64,000 nt of DNA from Myxococcus eversor. GTDB lineage: Bacteria; Myxococcota; Myxococcia; Myxococcales; Myxococcaceae. The notes beneath the pieces are model-generated. The model made no database searches. It was not told where the DNA came from and saw only the letters and a list, made by a program, of their open reading frames with translations. The translations under genes and the position numbers were made by a program. Below are positions 17,278 through 25,123 of this stretch, piece after piece. Every line of letters begins with the position of its first letter. Position 1 is the stretch's first letter. The DNA lies in the NCBI RefSeq assembly GCF_010894455.1, contig NZ_JAAIXY010000015.1:186001-250000 (forward strand). Direction: 5' to 3'.

Positions 17278-18315
17278 ATGGAGATGGCGGAGTTCATCGA
17301 GTCTCGGCGGCCTCGCTGGGAGAAGCTCGAGAAGCTGTTGGACCAGTCCGAGGTGCGCGGCCTGCGAGGGCTGAGCCTGGATGACGCTCGGACGCTCGGT
17401 AAGCTCTACCGCGCCGTGTCGAGCGATTTGCTTTGGGTGCGGGCCCGCAGCGGCTCGGCCGATGTCAGCGCGTATCTGAATGACCTGGTGGGGCGTGCCT
17501 ATGCGCTCACCTATCCGGGGCGCCGTCCGAGGCTGGCGGATGTCTGGGGTTTCGTGGCGAGAGGCTTTCCCGCGCTCCTTCGCCGCGAGTGGAAGATGTA
17601 CGTGGCCGCGGTGCTGCTCCTCCTGGCCGGCGCGGGCTTCGGCTACCTGGGGATGATGGTGGACCCGGATGCGGCGCACTACCTGGTGCCCGCCGAACAC
17701 CTGGAACTGGACCCGGTGCAGCGCGCCGCCAACGAGGCGGCCGGGGACGGCATGTCGGTGGGCCAGCAGGCGCACTTCACCTCGTTCCTCTTCACCCACA
17801 ACATCCAGGTGGCCTTCCTGTGCTTCGCGCTCGGCGTGACGCTGGGGCTGGGCACCGCGGTGATGCTCTTCGTCAACGGCCTGTTCCTGGGTGCGCTCGC
17901 GCACGTGTACGCGGCGAAGGGAATGGCCGGCTGGTTCTGGGCCTGGATTCTCCCGCACGGCATCCCGGAGATTACGGCCATCTGCATCGCGGGCGCGGCG
18001 GGCCTCGTCATCGCGCGCGGCCTGGTGGCGCCCAAGGGACTGCCGCGAGGGCAGGCGCTGCGCATGGAGGCGGTGACGGCGGTGAAGCTCCTCTTCGGGA
18101 CGCTGGTGCTCTTCGTCCTCGCGGGCTTCATCGAGGGCACGGTGTCCCAGATTCATCCGCCCAAGCTGTCGGTGGCCTTCAAAATCACGTTCGCTCTCGT
18201 GGTGGGCAGCGGCGTCTACTCGTACCTGATGTCGGATTGGCTGCGCGGCGCGCGCTCGGGCTCGGGCTCGTCGGGCTCGGAGGACGAGCGGCTGGAGGCT
18301 CCCCGGCCGGGCTGA
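17278..18315 (+). CDS. SpoIIM-family (stage II sporulation protein M) membrane protein
   Basis: This 345-residue protein has a cytoplasmic N-terminus of about 100 residues. A first membrane helix (WKMYVAAVLLLLAGAGFGYLG) is followed by a loop and a block of four to five helices with the family signatures FLFTHNIQVAFLCFALG and ILPHGIPEITAICIAGAAGL. Bacillus SpoIIM works with SpoIID/P in engulfment. Most other bacteria carry it next to MoxR, DUF58 and RDD genes without known function, as here (DUF58-MoxR begins 1 kb downstream on the other strand). The tail is Gly/Ser-rich. A TGACGTC sequence overlaps the upstream region, but no promoter is clear. Confidence 0.93.
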   Translation: MEMAEFIESRRPRWEKLEKLLDQSEVRGLRGLSLDDARTLGKLYRAVSSDLLWVRARSGSADVSAYLNDLVGRAYALTYPGRRPRLADVWGFVARGFPALLRREWKMYVAAVLLLLAGAGFGYLGMMVDPDAAHYLVPAEHLELDPVQRAANEAAGDGMSVGQQAHFTSFLFTHNIQVAFLCFALGVTLGLGTAVMLFVNGLFLGALAHVYAAKGMAGWFWAWILPHGIPEITAICIAGAAGLVIARGLVAPKGLPRGQALRMEAVTAVKLLFGTLVLFVLAGFIEGTVSQIHPPKLSVAFKITFALVVGSGVYSYLMSDWLRGARSGSGSSGSEDERLEAPRPG

Positions 18316-18353
18316 CGGACGCCCTCGGGCTTGGGGCGTGCTACACGGGAGGC

Positions 18354-18803
18354 GTGTCCGAGCCGCTGCTCCTGCCCCTGCTTCCGCGCGAACCCGAAGT
18401 CATCATCGAGTGCCCGCGCTTCTCGTTCGTGAAGCGACGCGCGGACGGCACGGTGGACTTCGTGGCGCCCCTGCCGTGCCCGTACAACTACGGCAGCATC
18501 CCTGGGCTGATGTCCGATGATGGAGACCCGCTCGACGCGGTGGTGCTCGGGGCGCGGCTGCCTCGGGGCCAGCGCGTGCGCGTGCCCGTTGTCGGAGTGC
18601 TGGGCTTCATCGACTCGGGGCGGGGCGACCCGAAGGTGATTTGCAGCGTGGGCGAGCTGAGCGAGGCGGAGCGTCTGGGCCTGGAGTCGTTCTTCCGCGT
18701 CTACGCCTTCTTCAAACGCGGCCTGCACCTGGTGCGAGGCAACGTGACGGACACGCGCTTCACGGGCTGGCTGCCGGTGACGTCAGCGTCCTTCGCATCC
18801 TGA
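18354..18803 (+). CDS. ppa: Inorganic pyrophosphatase (family I type)
   Basis: The 149-residue protein resembles soluble family I pyrophosphatases, which hydrolyse pyrophosphate to two phosphates in the cytoplasm. Visible are IIECPRFSFVKRR (substrate Glu and Lys region), PYNYGSIPGLMSDDGDPLD (the metal-binding DDGDPxD) and FIDSGRGDPKVI (the later Asp...Asp-x-Lys set). The helix SFFRVYAFFKRG corresponds to the final active-site segment, but the Lys after Tyr is Ala here. It is shorter than the usual 170-180 residues, mostly at the ends. The GTG start has GGGAGG immediately upstream (18347-18352), unusually close. Its 3' end overlaps the convergent GNAT gene by 44 bases. Confidence 0.85.
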   Translation: MSEPLLLPLLPREPEVIIECPRFSFVKRRADGTVDFVAPLPCPYNYGSIPGLMSDDGDPLDAVVLGARLPRGQRVRVPVVGVLGFIDSGRGDPKVICSVGELSEAERLGLESFFRVYAFFKRGLHLVRGNVTDTRFTGWLPVTSASFAS

Positions 18804-19302
18804 GCACGCGGTAGCTCAGCTCGCCGTACTGGAGTGGGCCCACCCACTCCTCTTCCTCGAAGCCCATGCGGCGCCAGAAGCGCAGCGCCGACGTGTTCGG
18901 CTCGGAGACTCCGACGCGCAGCACGTGCATGCCCTCGGAGCGCAGCCAGTCCTCGTAGCCGTGGAGCAGCGCCGCGCCGAGCCCCAGGCCGCGCACGTGG
19001 GGCGCGAGCAACATCAGTCCCAGGTAGGCCTCTCCGGGCTTTCTATGGCCCTGGATGCCTTCGAGGACTCCGACCCACTGGCCCGACGCGTCGCGCACCG
19101 CGATGAGGTGGCCCGCCTCGGGGGGCAGGCCGGGAGGACGCTCCAGGGGAAGCTGGCGTCCCTCGTCCGGACGCGCGGGGCGGCCGTAGCACAACTGGAA
19201 GAAGTCCTCGCAGCGCTCCAGGAGCGGCTGGAACCGCTCGGCTTCGGCGTCGTCGATTCGCTCGGCGGTGACGGAGACCTGGGCCTGGAAGAGGGGGCGC
19301 AT
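18760..19302 (-). CDS. GNAT-family N-acetyltransferase
   Basis: This 180-residue cytoplasmic enzyme transfers an acetyl group from acetyl-CoA. The acetyl-CoA-binding motif is clear in HVRGLGLGAALLHGYEDWL (R-G-x-G-x-G/A), followed by the GNAT strand and helix VGVSEPNTSALRFWRRMGF. The N-terminal 60 residues are divergent, and the substrate cannot be read from the sequence. It is the last gene of the minus-strand series and begins 12 bases after the DUF58 gene ends, so it may be part of that operon. Its 3' end runs 44 bases into the convergent pyrophosphatase gene. Confidence 0.88.
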   Translation of the reverse strand: MRPLFQAQVSVTAERIDDAEAERFQPLLERCEDFFQLCYGRPARPDEGRQLPLERPPGLPPEAGHLIAVRDASGQWVGVLEGIQGHRKPGEAYLGLMLLAPHVRGLGLGAALLHGYEDWLRSEGMHVLRVGVSEPNTSALRFWRRMGFEEEEWVGPLQYGELSYRVLRMRRTLTSPAASP

Positions 19303-19313
19303 GGTGCCGCCCG

Positions 19314-20621
19314 CTACAGCACGCCCCGGGCCTTGATGTCGAGGTAGCGGTTGACGGCCGCGAGGCTCAAGTCATCCGGTTGAACATCCAGCATCTGCAC
19401 GCCGCCCTGGCTCACCCGCGCCTTGAGCACCTCGCGGTCCGAGAGCAGCTCCGAGGCGACGGCGTGCTGGAAGGCCTCCTCCGGCCCGGGCGGCGGCGTG
19501 CGCAGGAGCTTCTGCAACGCGGTGTCCTTCACCGACAGGCAGAGGGGCACGTGGCGCCGCGCGAGCCGGTGCAGCGGGGCCACCATGGTGGAGGCCTGCT
19601 CCTCGTCGAGGAAGTCCGTGAAGACACACAGCAGGCTGCGCCGGGTGAGGCGGACGTTCAGCTCCTTGAAGAGCGCCAGGTAGTCCACGTACGTCAGGCT
19701 CGGTGTCGTGGAGTAGAGCGCGTCCACCATCTTCCGGTACTGCCCTCGTCCCGCCGCTGGAGGCAGGTATGTCTTCACGCCGTCCGCGAAGACGGCCAGG
19801 CCCACGCGGTCTCCGTTGCGCACGGCGACGAAGGCCAGGAAGAGCGCGGCGTTCACCGCGTGGTCCAGCTTGGTGAGGCCGTCCACCTGCGCGGCCATGG
19901 AGCGACCCGCGTCCACGCAGATGAGGATGGACTGCGAGCGCTCCGACTCCAGCACGCGCGTCACCGGCTTGCCTCGCCGGGCCGTGGCCTTCCAGTCCAC
20001 GTCACGCGCGCTGTCGCCCTGGGCATAGTCGCGCAGGCGCGCGAATTCGCTGCCCCGGCCGTCGCGGCGGAGCTGGCGCAGGCCCAGGTTCACCAGGTCC
20101 AACGCGGCGCCGGACAACAGCAGCCGGTTGGCCCCGCGCAGGTCCGGGTACACGGAGATGGACTGCGCTGCGGGGAACACGCGCTCGTGAGCCACGAGGC
20201 CCAGCGGCCCCTGGACTCGCACGTACACGTCCCCGAAGTCGAAGCGCCCGCGCTTCGCCGGCGTCACCCGGTACACCCAGCGCGTCTCGCTGTCCGCCGG
20301 AAGCTCCAGCGGGGCTTCCTCGGGCGTGGCGGTGAAGGACTCCGGCACGCCGTCCTTGAGGCGCACGCGCACCTTCCGGCCACCCCGGTGCACCACGCGC
20401 AGCTCGACCTTGTTGGGCACTCCGACGTTGAGCCGCTGCGGCAGCACGCGCCGCGCTTCCAGCTTCGCCGAGCGGGCGCTGAAGAAGTCCAGCAGCGCCA
20501 GCGCCAGGGCCAGCGCATCCAGGGCGATGACGGCGCCGCCCAGGCCGGGGAAGAAACCCGCGGCCATCATGGGCACGGCCAGCAGCGCGAGCAGCCCCCA
20601 GAGGCGCCCGGTGGGAATCAC
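19314..20621 (-). CDS. DUF58 / vWA-like protein of the MoxR cassette
   Basis: The 435-residue protein begins with two membrane helices (LWGLLALLAVPMMAAGF and VIALDALALALALLDFF). A beta-rich region follows, then the DUF58 signature GSEFARLRDYAQGDSARD-VDWKATAR and a vWA-like domain with an altered MIDAS (ICVDAGRSM, where DxSxS is usual). DUF58 proteins work as partners of MoxR ATPases. The GTG start overlaps the moxR stop in GTGA, so translation is probably coupled. The role in this organism is unknown; in other bacteria such modules affect envelope integrity or metal insertion into partner enzymes. Confidence 0.93.
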   Translation of the reverse strand: MIPTGRLWGLLALLAVPMMAAGFFPGLGGAVIALDALALALALLDFFSARSAKLEARRVLPQRLNVGVPNKVELRVVHRGGRKVRVRLKDGVPESFTATPEEAPLELPADSETRWVYRVTPAKRGRFDFGDVYVRVQGPLGLVAHERVFPAAQSISVYPDLRGANRLLLSGAALDLVNLGLRQLRRDGRGSEFARLRDYAQGDSARDVDWKATARRGKPVTRVLESERSQSILICVDAGRSMAAQVDGLTKLDHAVNAALFLAFVAVRNGDRVGLAVFADGVKTYLPPAAGRGQYRKMVDALYSTTPSLTYVDYLALFKELNVRLTRRSLLCVFTDFLDEEQASTMVAPLHRLARRHVPLCLSVKDTALQKLLRTPPPGPEEAFQHAVASELLSDREVLKARVSQGGVQMLDVQPDDLSLAAVNRYLDIKARGVL

Positions 20622-21616
20622 CGAGGGACCTCCACGGCCTGCACCACCTCGCGCAGCACGTCCGACGGCGTGGCGCCATCCAGCTCCGCGTCCGGCGACA
20701 AGAGCAGGCGGTGCTTCAACACGGGGCCGGCGAGGAAGCGCACGTCGTCCGGCGTGACGAAGTTGCGTCCACGCAGCGCCGCCAGGGCCTTGGCCGCCAA
20801 GAGCAGGTGCACGCCCGCGCGAGGGCCCGCGCCCAGTCGGATGCGGCTGGAGGCGCGCGTCGCGGACACCAGCTTGCGGATGTAGCTGAGCACCGGCGGC
20901 TCCACGTTGACTTCGCTGAGCGCGGCGCGGGCGGCCAGCAGGCCGTCCTTCGTCACCGCGGCGCTCACTCCGGCGCGCGCCAGGTCTCCCGCGTCGAAGC
21001 CCCGGTGCACCGACGCCAGAATCGCGTCCTCTTCCTCCGGCGCGGGGTAGCCGACGTCAATCTTCAGGAGGAAGCGGTCCAACTGCGCCTCGGGCAGCGG
21101 GTACGTGCCCTCCGACTCCACCGGGTTCTGCGTGGCGAACACCGTGAAGAGGGGCGACAGCGTCAGGTTGCGGCCCTCCAGCGACACGCCGCGCTCCTGC
21201 ATGGCCTCCAGCAGCGCGGACTGTGTCTTCGCCGGGGCGCGGTTGATTTCGTCCGCCAGCAGCAGGTCCGTGAAGATGGGGCCGCGCACCAGCACGAAGC
21301 CCTGCGTCTTCAAGTCGAACACGCTGGTGCCCAGGATGTCCGCTGGCATCAGGTCCGGGGTGAACTGGATGCGCTTGAAGTCGGAGCTGATGCTGCGCGC
21401 CAGCGCCTTGGCCATCAGCGTCTTGGCCACGCCGGGCACGCCCTCCAGCAGCACGTGGCCGCCGGCGATGAGGCCGCAGAGCATCAGCTCCAGCACCTCG
21501 TCCTGGCCCACGACGGCCTTGCGCACCTCGCGCAGCACGCCCTCGCGGATGGCGTGGGCTGCCTGCACGGCGGAGCCAGCGGGCACGAGGGGGGAGGCGG
21601 AGTCATTCGCGTTCAT
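20618..21616 (-). CDS. MoxR-family AAA+ ATPase
   Basis: This 332-residue cytoplasmic ATPase has Walker A in LEGVPGVAKTLMAKALA, Walker B in LLADEINRAPAKTQSALLEA, sensor 1 in FTVFATQNPVE and the lid domain ending AALRGRNFVTPDDVRFLAG. MoxR proteins act as chaperone-like remodelers of partners that carry vWA domains, here presumably the DUF58 product. It sits in a tightly packed minus-strand cassette; its ATG overlaps the DUF4350 stop by 4 bases, and its own stop overlaps the DUF58 start. Confidence 0.97.
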   Translation of the reverse strand: MNANDSASPLVPAGSAVQAAHAIREGVLREVRKAVVGQDEVLELMLCGLIAGGHVLLEGVPGVAKTLMAKALARSISSDFKRIQFTPDLMPADILGTSVFDLKTQGFVLVRGPIFTDLLLADEINRAPAKTQSALLEAMQERGVSLEGRNLTLSPLFTVFATQNPVESEGTYPLPEAQLDRFLLKIDVGYPAPEEEDAILASVHRGFDAGDLARAGVSAAVTKDGLLAARAALSEVNVEPPVLSYIRKLVSATRASSRIRLGAGPRAGVHLLLAAKALAALRGRNFVTPDDVRFLAGPVLKHRLLLSPDAELDGATPSDVLREVVQAVEVPR

Positions 21617-22896
21617 GGGGTTCCGGGAGTGCCGCGCCGGGCGGTGCCGGCGGAATGGAGTCGTTGGCGCAGCCCCGCCGCGCGAGCGGTGAGCTGCTGA
21701 AGGTCGGAGTCGTTCACCGCGCTCTCCGCGCGGGCGGCCACGTCACTCAGGCCGCGCGCCAGGTCCGCGCGTCCGCGCTCCTTCAGCGCGTCGGAGACGG
21801 CGGCGGGCGTCGCGTGCGCGGGCAGCCCCGAGTGCAGGGCGAACTCCTGGGTGAGTCCGCGCGAGACGAGCTTCGCGGCGAAGGCGTGGTGCCGTCCCTC
21901 GCGGTACAGCCGCGCCATGGCGAACAAGGCATCCGTGGCGCCCACGCGCGCGGACTCGGGAGGAGGGCGGGGCGGGCCGAAGCGCTTGAGCGCCACGGAC
22001 CACAGCGCCACGCCCACGAGCAGTTGGAGCACCGCGAACTGCAGCCCGTAGCGCCGCGCGAAGTCCACCACCGAGCGCTCGTTGGTGAAGCCGTGGTGGA
22101 ACTCGTCGAACTCGTAGGGGCCCGGCCCCAGCGCACGCAAGCACGAGAGCCAGAACTGCGCGTTGTCCGCGCGCGCCAGCGCCCCGTTCATCGCCAGCTC
22201 CGGCGCGCCCACCACCAGCACCCGGCCCTGGCCGTGAGGCACCACCGCCGCCACCATGCGCCCCAGCCGCTCGTCCTCGAGCAGCGGCACCGCGTTGTCC
22301 GGCAGCTCCAGGTAGGCCTGCACCTTCACCTCCACCCGCTCCACGCCCAGCGTGTACGGGGAAGGGAAGGGCGGCACCAGCGTGCGCATGGGCAGCGTGG
22401 TGTCCGCCTTGGTGAGCTTCACGCCCAACGCGTCGAGCAGCGGGTTCTCCCGCGAGCCCCAGGGCACATAGACGGCCGTGCCGCCCGCCACCACGCGCTC
22501 CAGGAGCTCCGTCACCTCGCGGTCGTCCAGGTGGCTGGCGCGAAAGGCATTGAAGCCGACGCGAGGCGCGTGCTCGTCGCCCAGGCCCGCATCGGGCTCG
22601 GCGGCGAGCTGCGTCTGCTCCAGGTCATCCTCGCGCGAGTCCTCCACCTCCACCGCCAGCAGCACCGGTGTCGAGGTGCCGTCTCCGATGATGCGCATGT
22701 CCGCCATGCGGCGTGTCACTGGCAGGCCGCTCTCCTCGGCCAGCAGGAACAGGGCGCGGGCGCCGTCTTCTTGCGCGCGGTAGGTGGACAGGGTGTCGGC
22801 GAACTCGCCGCGCCTGGCGCCCTTCACGAGCAGCGAGCCCAGCACCACGGTGAGCACCAGTCCGCCCACCACCAGCAACGGGAAGCGGTCACGCAC
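21613..22896 (-). CDS. DUF4350-domain membrane protein of the MoxR cassette
   Basis: The 427-residue protein has an N-terminal membrane helix (FPLLVVGGLVLTVVLGSLLV), a Rossmann-like DUF4350 domain (about residues 35-250, with GDGTSTPVLLAVEVED and GTAVYVPWGSRENPL) and a second helix near residue 290 (QFAVLQLLVGVALWSVAL). A helical cytoplasmic tail follows. DUF4350 proteins are typical companions of MoxR and DUF58; their biochemical role is unknown. The GTG start overlaps the preceding gene by 8 bases. Confidence 0.88.
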   Translation of the reverse strand: MRDRFPLLVVGGLVLTVVLGSLLVKGARRGEFADTLSTYRAQEDGARALFLLAEESGLPVTRRMADMRIIGDGTSTPVLLAVEVEDSREDDLEQTQLAAEPDAGLGDEHAPRVGFNAFRASHLDDREVTELLERVVAGGTAVYVPWGSRENPLLDALGVKLTKADTTLPMRTLVPPFPSPYTLGVERVEVKVQAYLELPDNAVPLLEDERLGRMVAAVVPHGQGRVLVVGAPELAMNGALARADNAQFWLSCLRALGPGPYEFDEFHHGFTNERSVVDFARRYGLQFAVLQLLVGVALWSVALKRFGPPRPPPESARVGATDALFAMARLYREGRHHAFAAKLVSRGLTQEFALHSGLPAHATPAAVSDALKERGRADLARGLSDVAARAESAVNDSDLQQLTARAAGLRQRLHSAGTARRGTPGTP

Positions 22897-24787
22897 CGGC
22901 GGCCTCCGGGGTGGTGGGTCCTGCCAGCATGGGCGCGGTGAGCGTGCGGAACTCCTGATAGCCCGACTGGCCCACCGGCGTGTTGCCGTACCAGGCGAAG
23001 TCGAAGCGCAGCGTCAGCTCGCGGAAGCGGGGCTTCCACTCCGAGCGGCCCTTGAACTGGCGCAGGTAGTCCCAGTTGGACAGCGTCACGTCGTAGAGGA
23101 TGGCGCCGTCGCGGTGGAGCCGGGACAGCAGCGCCAGATACAGGCTGCGCACCGCCTCGCGGTATTCCCCACGCGCCGCGAGCTCGTCCGCGAGCTGGGC
23201 CCAGCCCTCCGGCGGACGTGACAGCGCGTGCGCCGGGTCTCCGGCGAGGGTGGCGGCATCCAGGGTGGACACCTCCAGCCCGTCGGCGCGCGCTTTCGGC
23301 TGGGACTTGCGCAGCGCGCGCACCAGCACGATGGCCAGCACCACCACCGTCAGCCCCACCAGCACCACCACCAGGGCGTTGGCCACCGCGCCGCCGCTGA
23401 TGACCGGGGGCACGGTGGAGATGGGCTCCGGTGCCTCGTCGCGCTTGAAGAACTCCTTGAGCCACTCCGACACTTTGTCGATGAATCGCCGCCACCAGCC
23501 TGGAGGCTCCGGGGGCGGACTCTCCTCGGGGGTCTCCGCCGCCTCCTTGGGGGGCGCCACCGCGAACTCCGGCCGCGCCAGGATGTCGCGGGCCCGCGCC
23601 GAGGCGACGCGCGCGTCCGCCTGCGCTTGAGCCTCCACCGTCCCCGTCGCCTGCGCCAGCCCCCGCTCCAGCGTGGCCAGGGCCGAGGCGCAGTCCTCGT
23701 CGTCGTACGCCTGGCGCTCCACCGCGCGCACCAGGCGGTCCAGCTTGCCGCGCTCACCGGCGCTCAGGGAGCCCAGGCGCTCGAAGCGCGGGTCCTCGGA
23801 GGGCTCACCGCCCTCGCAGGACTCCGACACCTGTCCCAGCCGTTTCGCCGCGTCGCGCCCGGAGGTGACGGGGGGCCTGGGCTCCGTGTCCTCCTGTGCC
23901 CGGGCGGGAGTCCCGACGAGCAACCCGAGCGCCAGTGCCACCACGAGCACGGCCGCGCTGCGAGGGCCCAGCGGCCTGCCGGAGTCGCGCGTCGGAAGCT
24001 GCTGCACGGACGCCATCAGGTCGAGCCCCTCCTGCCGCACCCGGCCGTCCACCAGCAGCAGCGTGGCGGTGGCGGCGCGCACGGGCTCGAAGAGGGCGAA
24101 CGTCGCCGCCGCGAGGAACAGGAGCCAGGGCACGTTGTCCAGCGAGGCGAAGCGCTCCGCGAAGGTCAGGTCGACGCCCACGAGCTTGCGGGCCATCATC
24201 AGCAGGAAGTTGAACGCGATGTGCAGGTTGAAGAACACCAGGACCTGCGCGCCCATGAGCAGGCGGACCATCGTCGCGGTGCCGCGCGCCGGGCCCAACA
24301 GCCGCGAGGACTGCCCGTACAGCCGCAGCACGCTCCCCTGGCCCTGCATCACCGCGGCGTAGCCCACGGCCTGCGCGGAGAACATGAGGAAGCCGATGCC
24401 CAGGGTCAGCGTCAGGACCAGCCCGTTGAAGCAGAAGAGGTAGCCCACCGCGACGAGGAGCGAGGGCAGACGCCCCAGCGCGGCCTTCAGCGAATCCCAC
24501 GTGGAGGGCTCGCCCTGGCCCTCCAGGAGCCGCGCCTGGACGTGGTGACACGCGGCGCCCTGGCACACGCCCCGGACGAACCAGGCCAGGGTGAGCGCCA
24601 GCGTCGGCAGGGCCAGCGAGCGCCCCATGCGCATCGCCTCGGCCAGGTACAGCATGGCGGCGATGACGGCCGCGCCGCCGGGCAGCGTGAGGGCCCAGAC
24701 GCCCGTGCTCCGGGCGCACAGGCGCAGCGCCGCGTCCATCAGCGCGACGGCGTTGCGGGGGCGCAGCTCGAGCGCGGAGACGGCCAT
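22889..24787 (-). CDS. Multi-spanning membrane protein with C-terminal DUF4129 domain
   Basis: This 632-residue protein has an N-terminal region of about 280 residues with six or seven hydrophobic helices. A further hydrophobic stretch (VLVVALALGLLVGTPARAQ) looks like an internal signal and leads to an extracytoplasmic segment. Another membrane helix (ANALVVVLVGLTVVVLAIVLV) is followed by a DUF4129 domain (GEYREAVRSLYLALLSRLHR and FRELTLRFDFAWYGNTPV). The mid-protein AQ-E signal-like site suggests a fusion of a polytopic protein with a DUF4129 lipoprotein-like protein. DUF4129 is a routine member of MoxR/DUF58 operons, often linked to transglutaminase-like proteins, none of which is seen here. 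Confidence 0.85.
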   Translation of the reverse strand: MAVSALELRPRNAVALMDAALRLCARSTGVWALTLPGGAAVIAAMLYLAEAMRMGRSLALPTLALTLAWFVRGVCQGAACHHVQARLLEGQGEPSTWDSLKAALGRLPSLLVAVGYLFCFNGLVLTLTLGIGFLMFSAQAVGYAAVMQGQGSVLRLYGQSSRLLGPARGTATMVRLLMGAQVLVFFNLHIAFNFLLMMARKLVGVDLTFAERFASLDNVPWLLFLAAATFALFEPVRAATATLLLVDGRVRQEGLDLMASVQQLPTRDSGRPLGPRSAAVLVVALALGLLVGTPARAQEDTEPRPPVTSGRDAAKRLGQVSESCEGGEPSEDPRFERLGSLSAGERGKLDRLVRAVERQAYDDEDCASALATLERGLAQATGTVEAQAQADARVASARARDILARPEFAVAPPKEAAETPEESPPPEPPGWWRRFIDKVSEWLKEFFKRDEAPEPISTVPPVISGGAVANALVVVLVGLTVVVLAIVLVRALRKSQPKARADGLEVSTLDAATLAGDPAHALSRPPEGWAQLADELAARGEYREAVRSLYLALLSRLHRDGAILYDVTLSNWDYLRQFKGRSEWKPRFRELTLRFDFAWYGNTPVGQSGYQEFRTLTAPMLAGPTTPEAAGA

Positions 24788-24790
24788 GGG

Positions 24791-25060
24791 CTAGCTCGCC
24801 ACCAGCGAAGCGACCAGATAGAAGCCGCCCCAGACGAGGAACAGGCCCACCACCGCCAGCAGCCCGTTGGCCACCGTCCACTCGCGCCGCTCACCCGGGC
24901 CCTCCAGCGCCTTGAGGCGCTGGCCCAGACAACTCGCGCAGCGGTTGATGCCCTCGAACTGCGTGGTGCATTCCCGGCAGATGACCCGCCGGCACTCCAC
25001 GCAGATGCCGAGACCGGCGCGCTCCGGGTGGTAGTGGCAGCGGCCCGAGCCCTGAATCAT
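24791..25060 (-). CDS. Small B-box-type zinc-finger protein with membrane anchor
   Basis: The 89-residue protein begins with a cysteine/histidine cluster in B-box-like spacing (CHYHPE, CVECRRVICRECTTQ, CASCLGQ), expected to bind two zinc ions. One C-terminal transmembrane helix (LLAVVGLFLVWGGFYLVASL) follows. Such short anchored zinc fingers occur beside MoxR/DUF4129 genes in myxobacteria and probably mediate protein contacts. The gene ends 3 bases before the DUF4129 gene begins, so it leads the cassette. A DNA-binding role is less likely given the membrane tail. Confidence 0.85.
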   Translation of the reverse strand: MIQGSGRCHYHPERAGLGICVECRRVICRECTTQFEGINRCASCLGQRLKALEGPGERREWTVANGLLAVVGLFLVWGGFYLVASLVAS

Positions 25061-25123
25061 GCCGCCACCTTACGCAAACCCGGGCCCGCTGTACCACCCC
25101 CGCGCGCTGTCTCGGAGCTCGCC

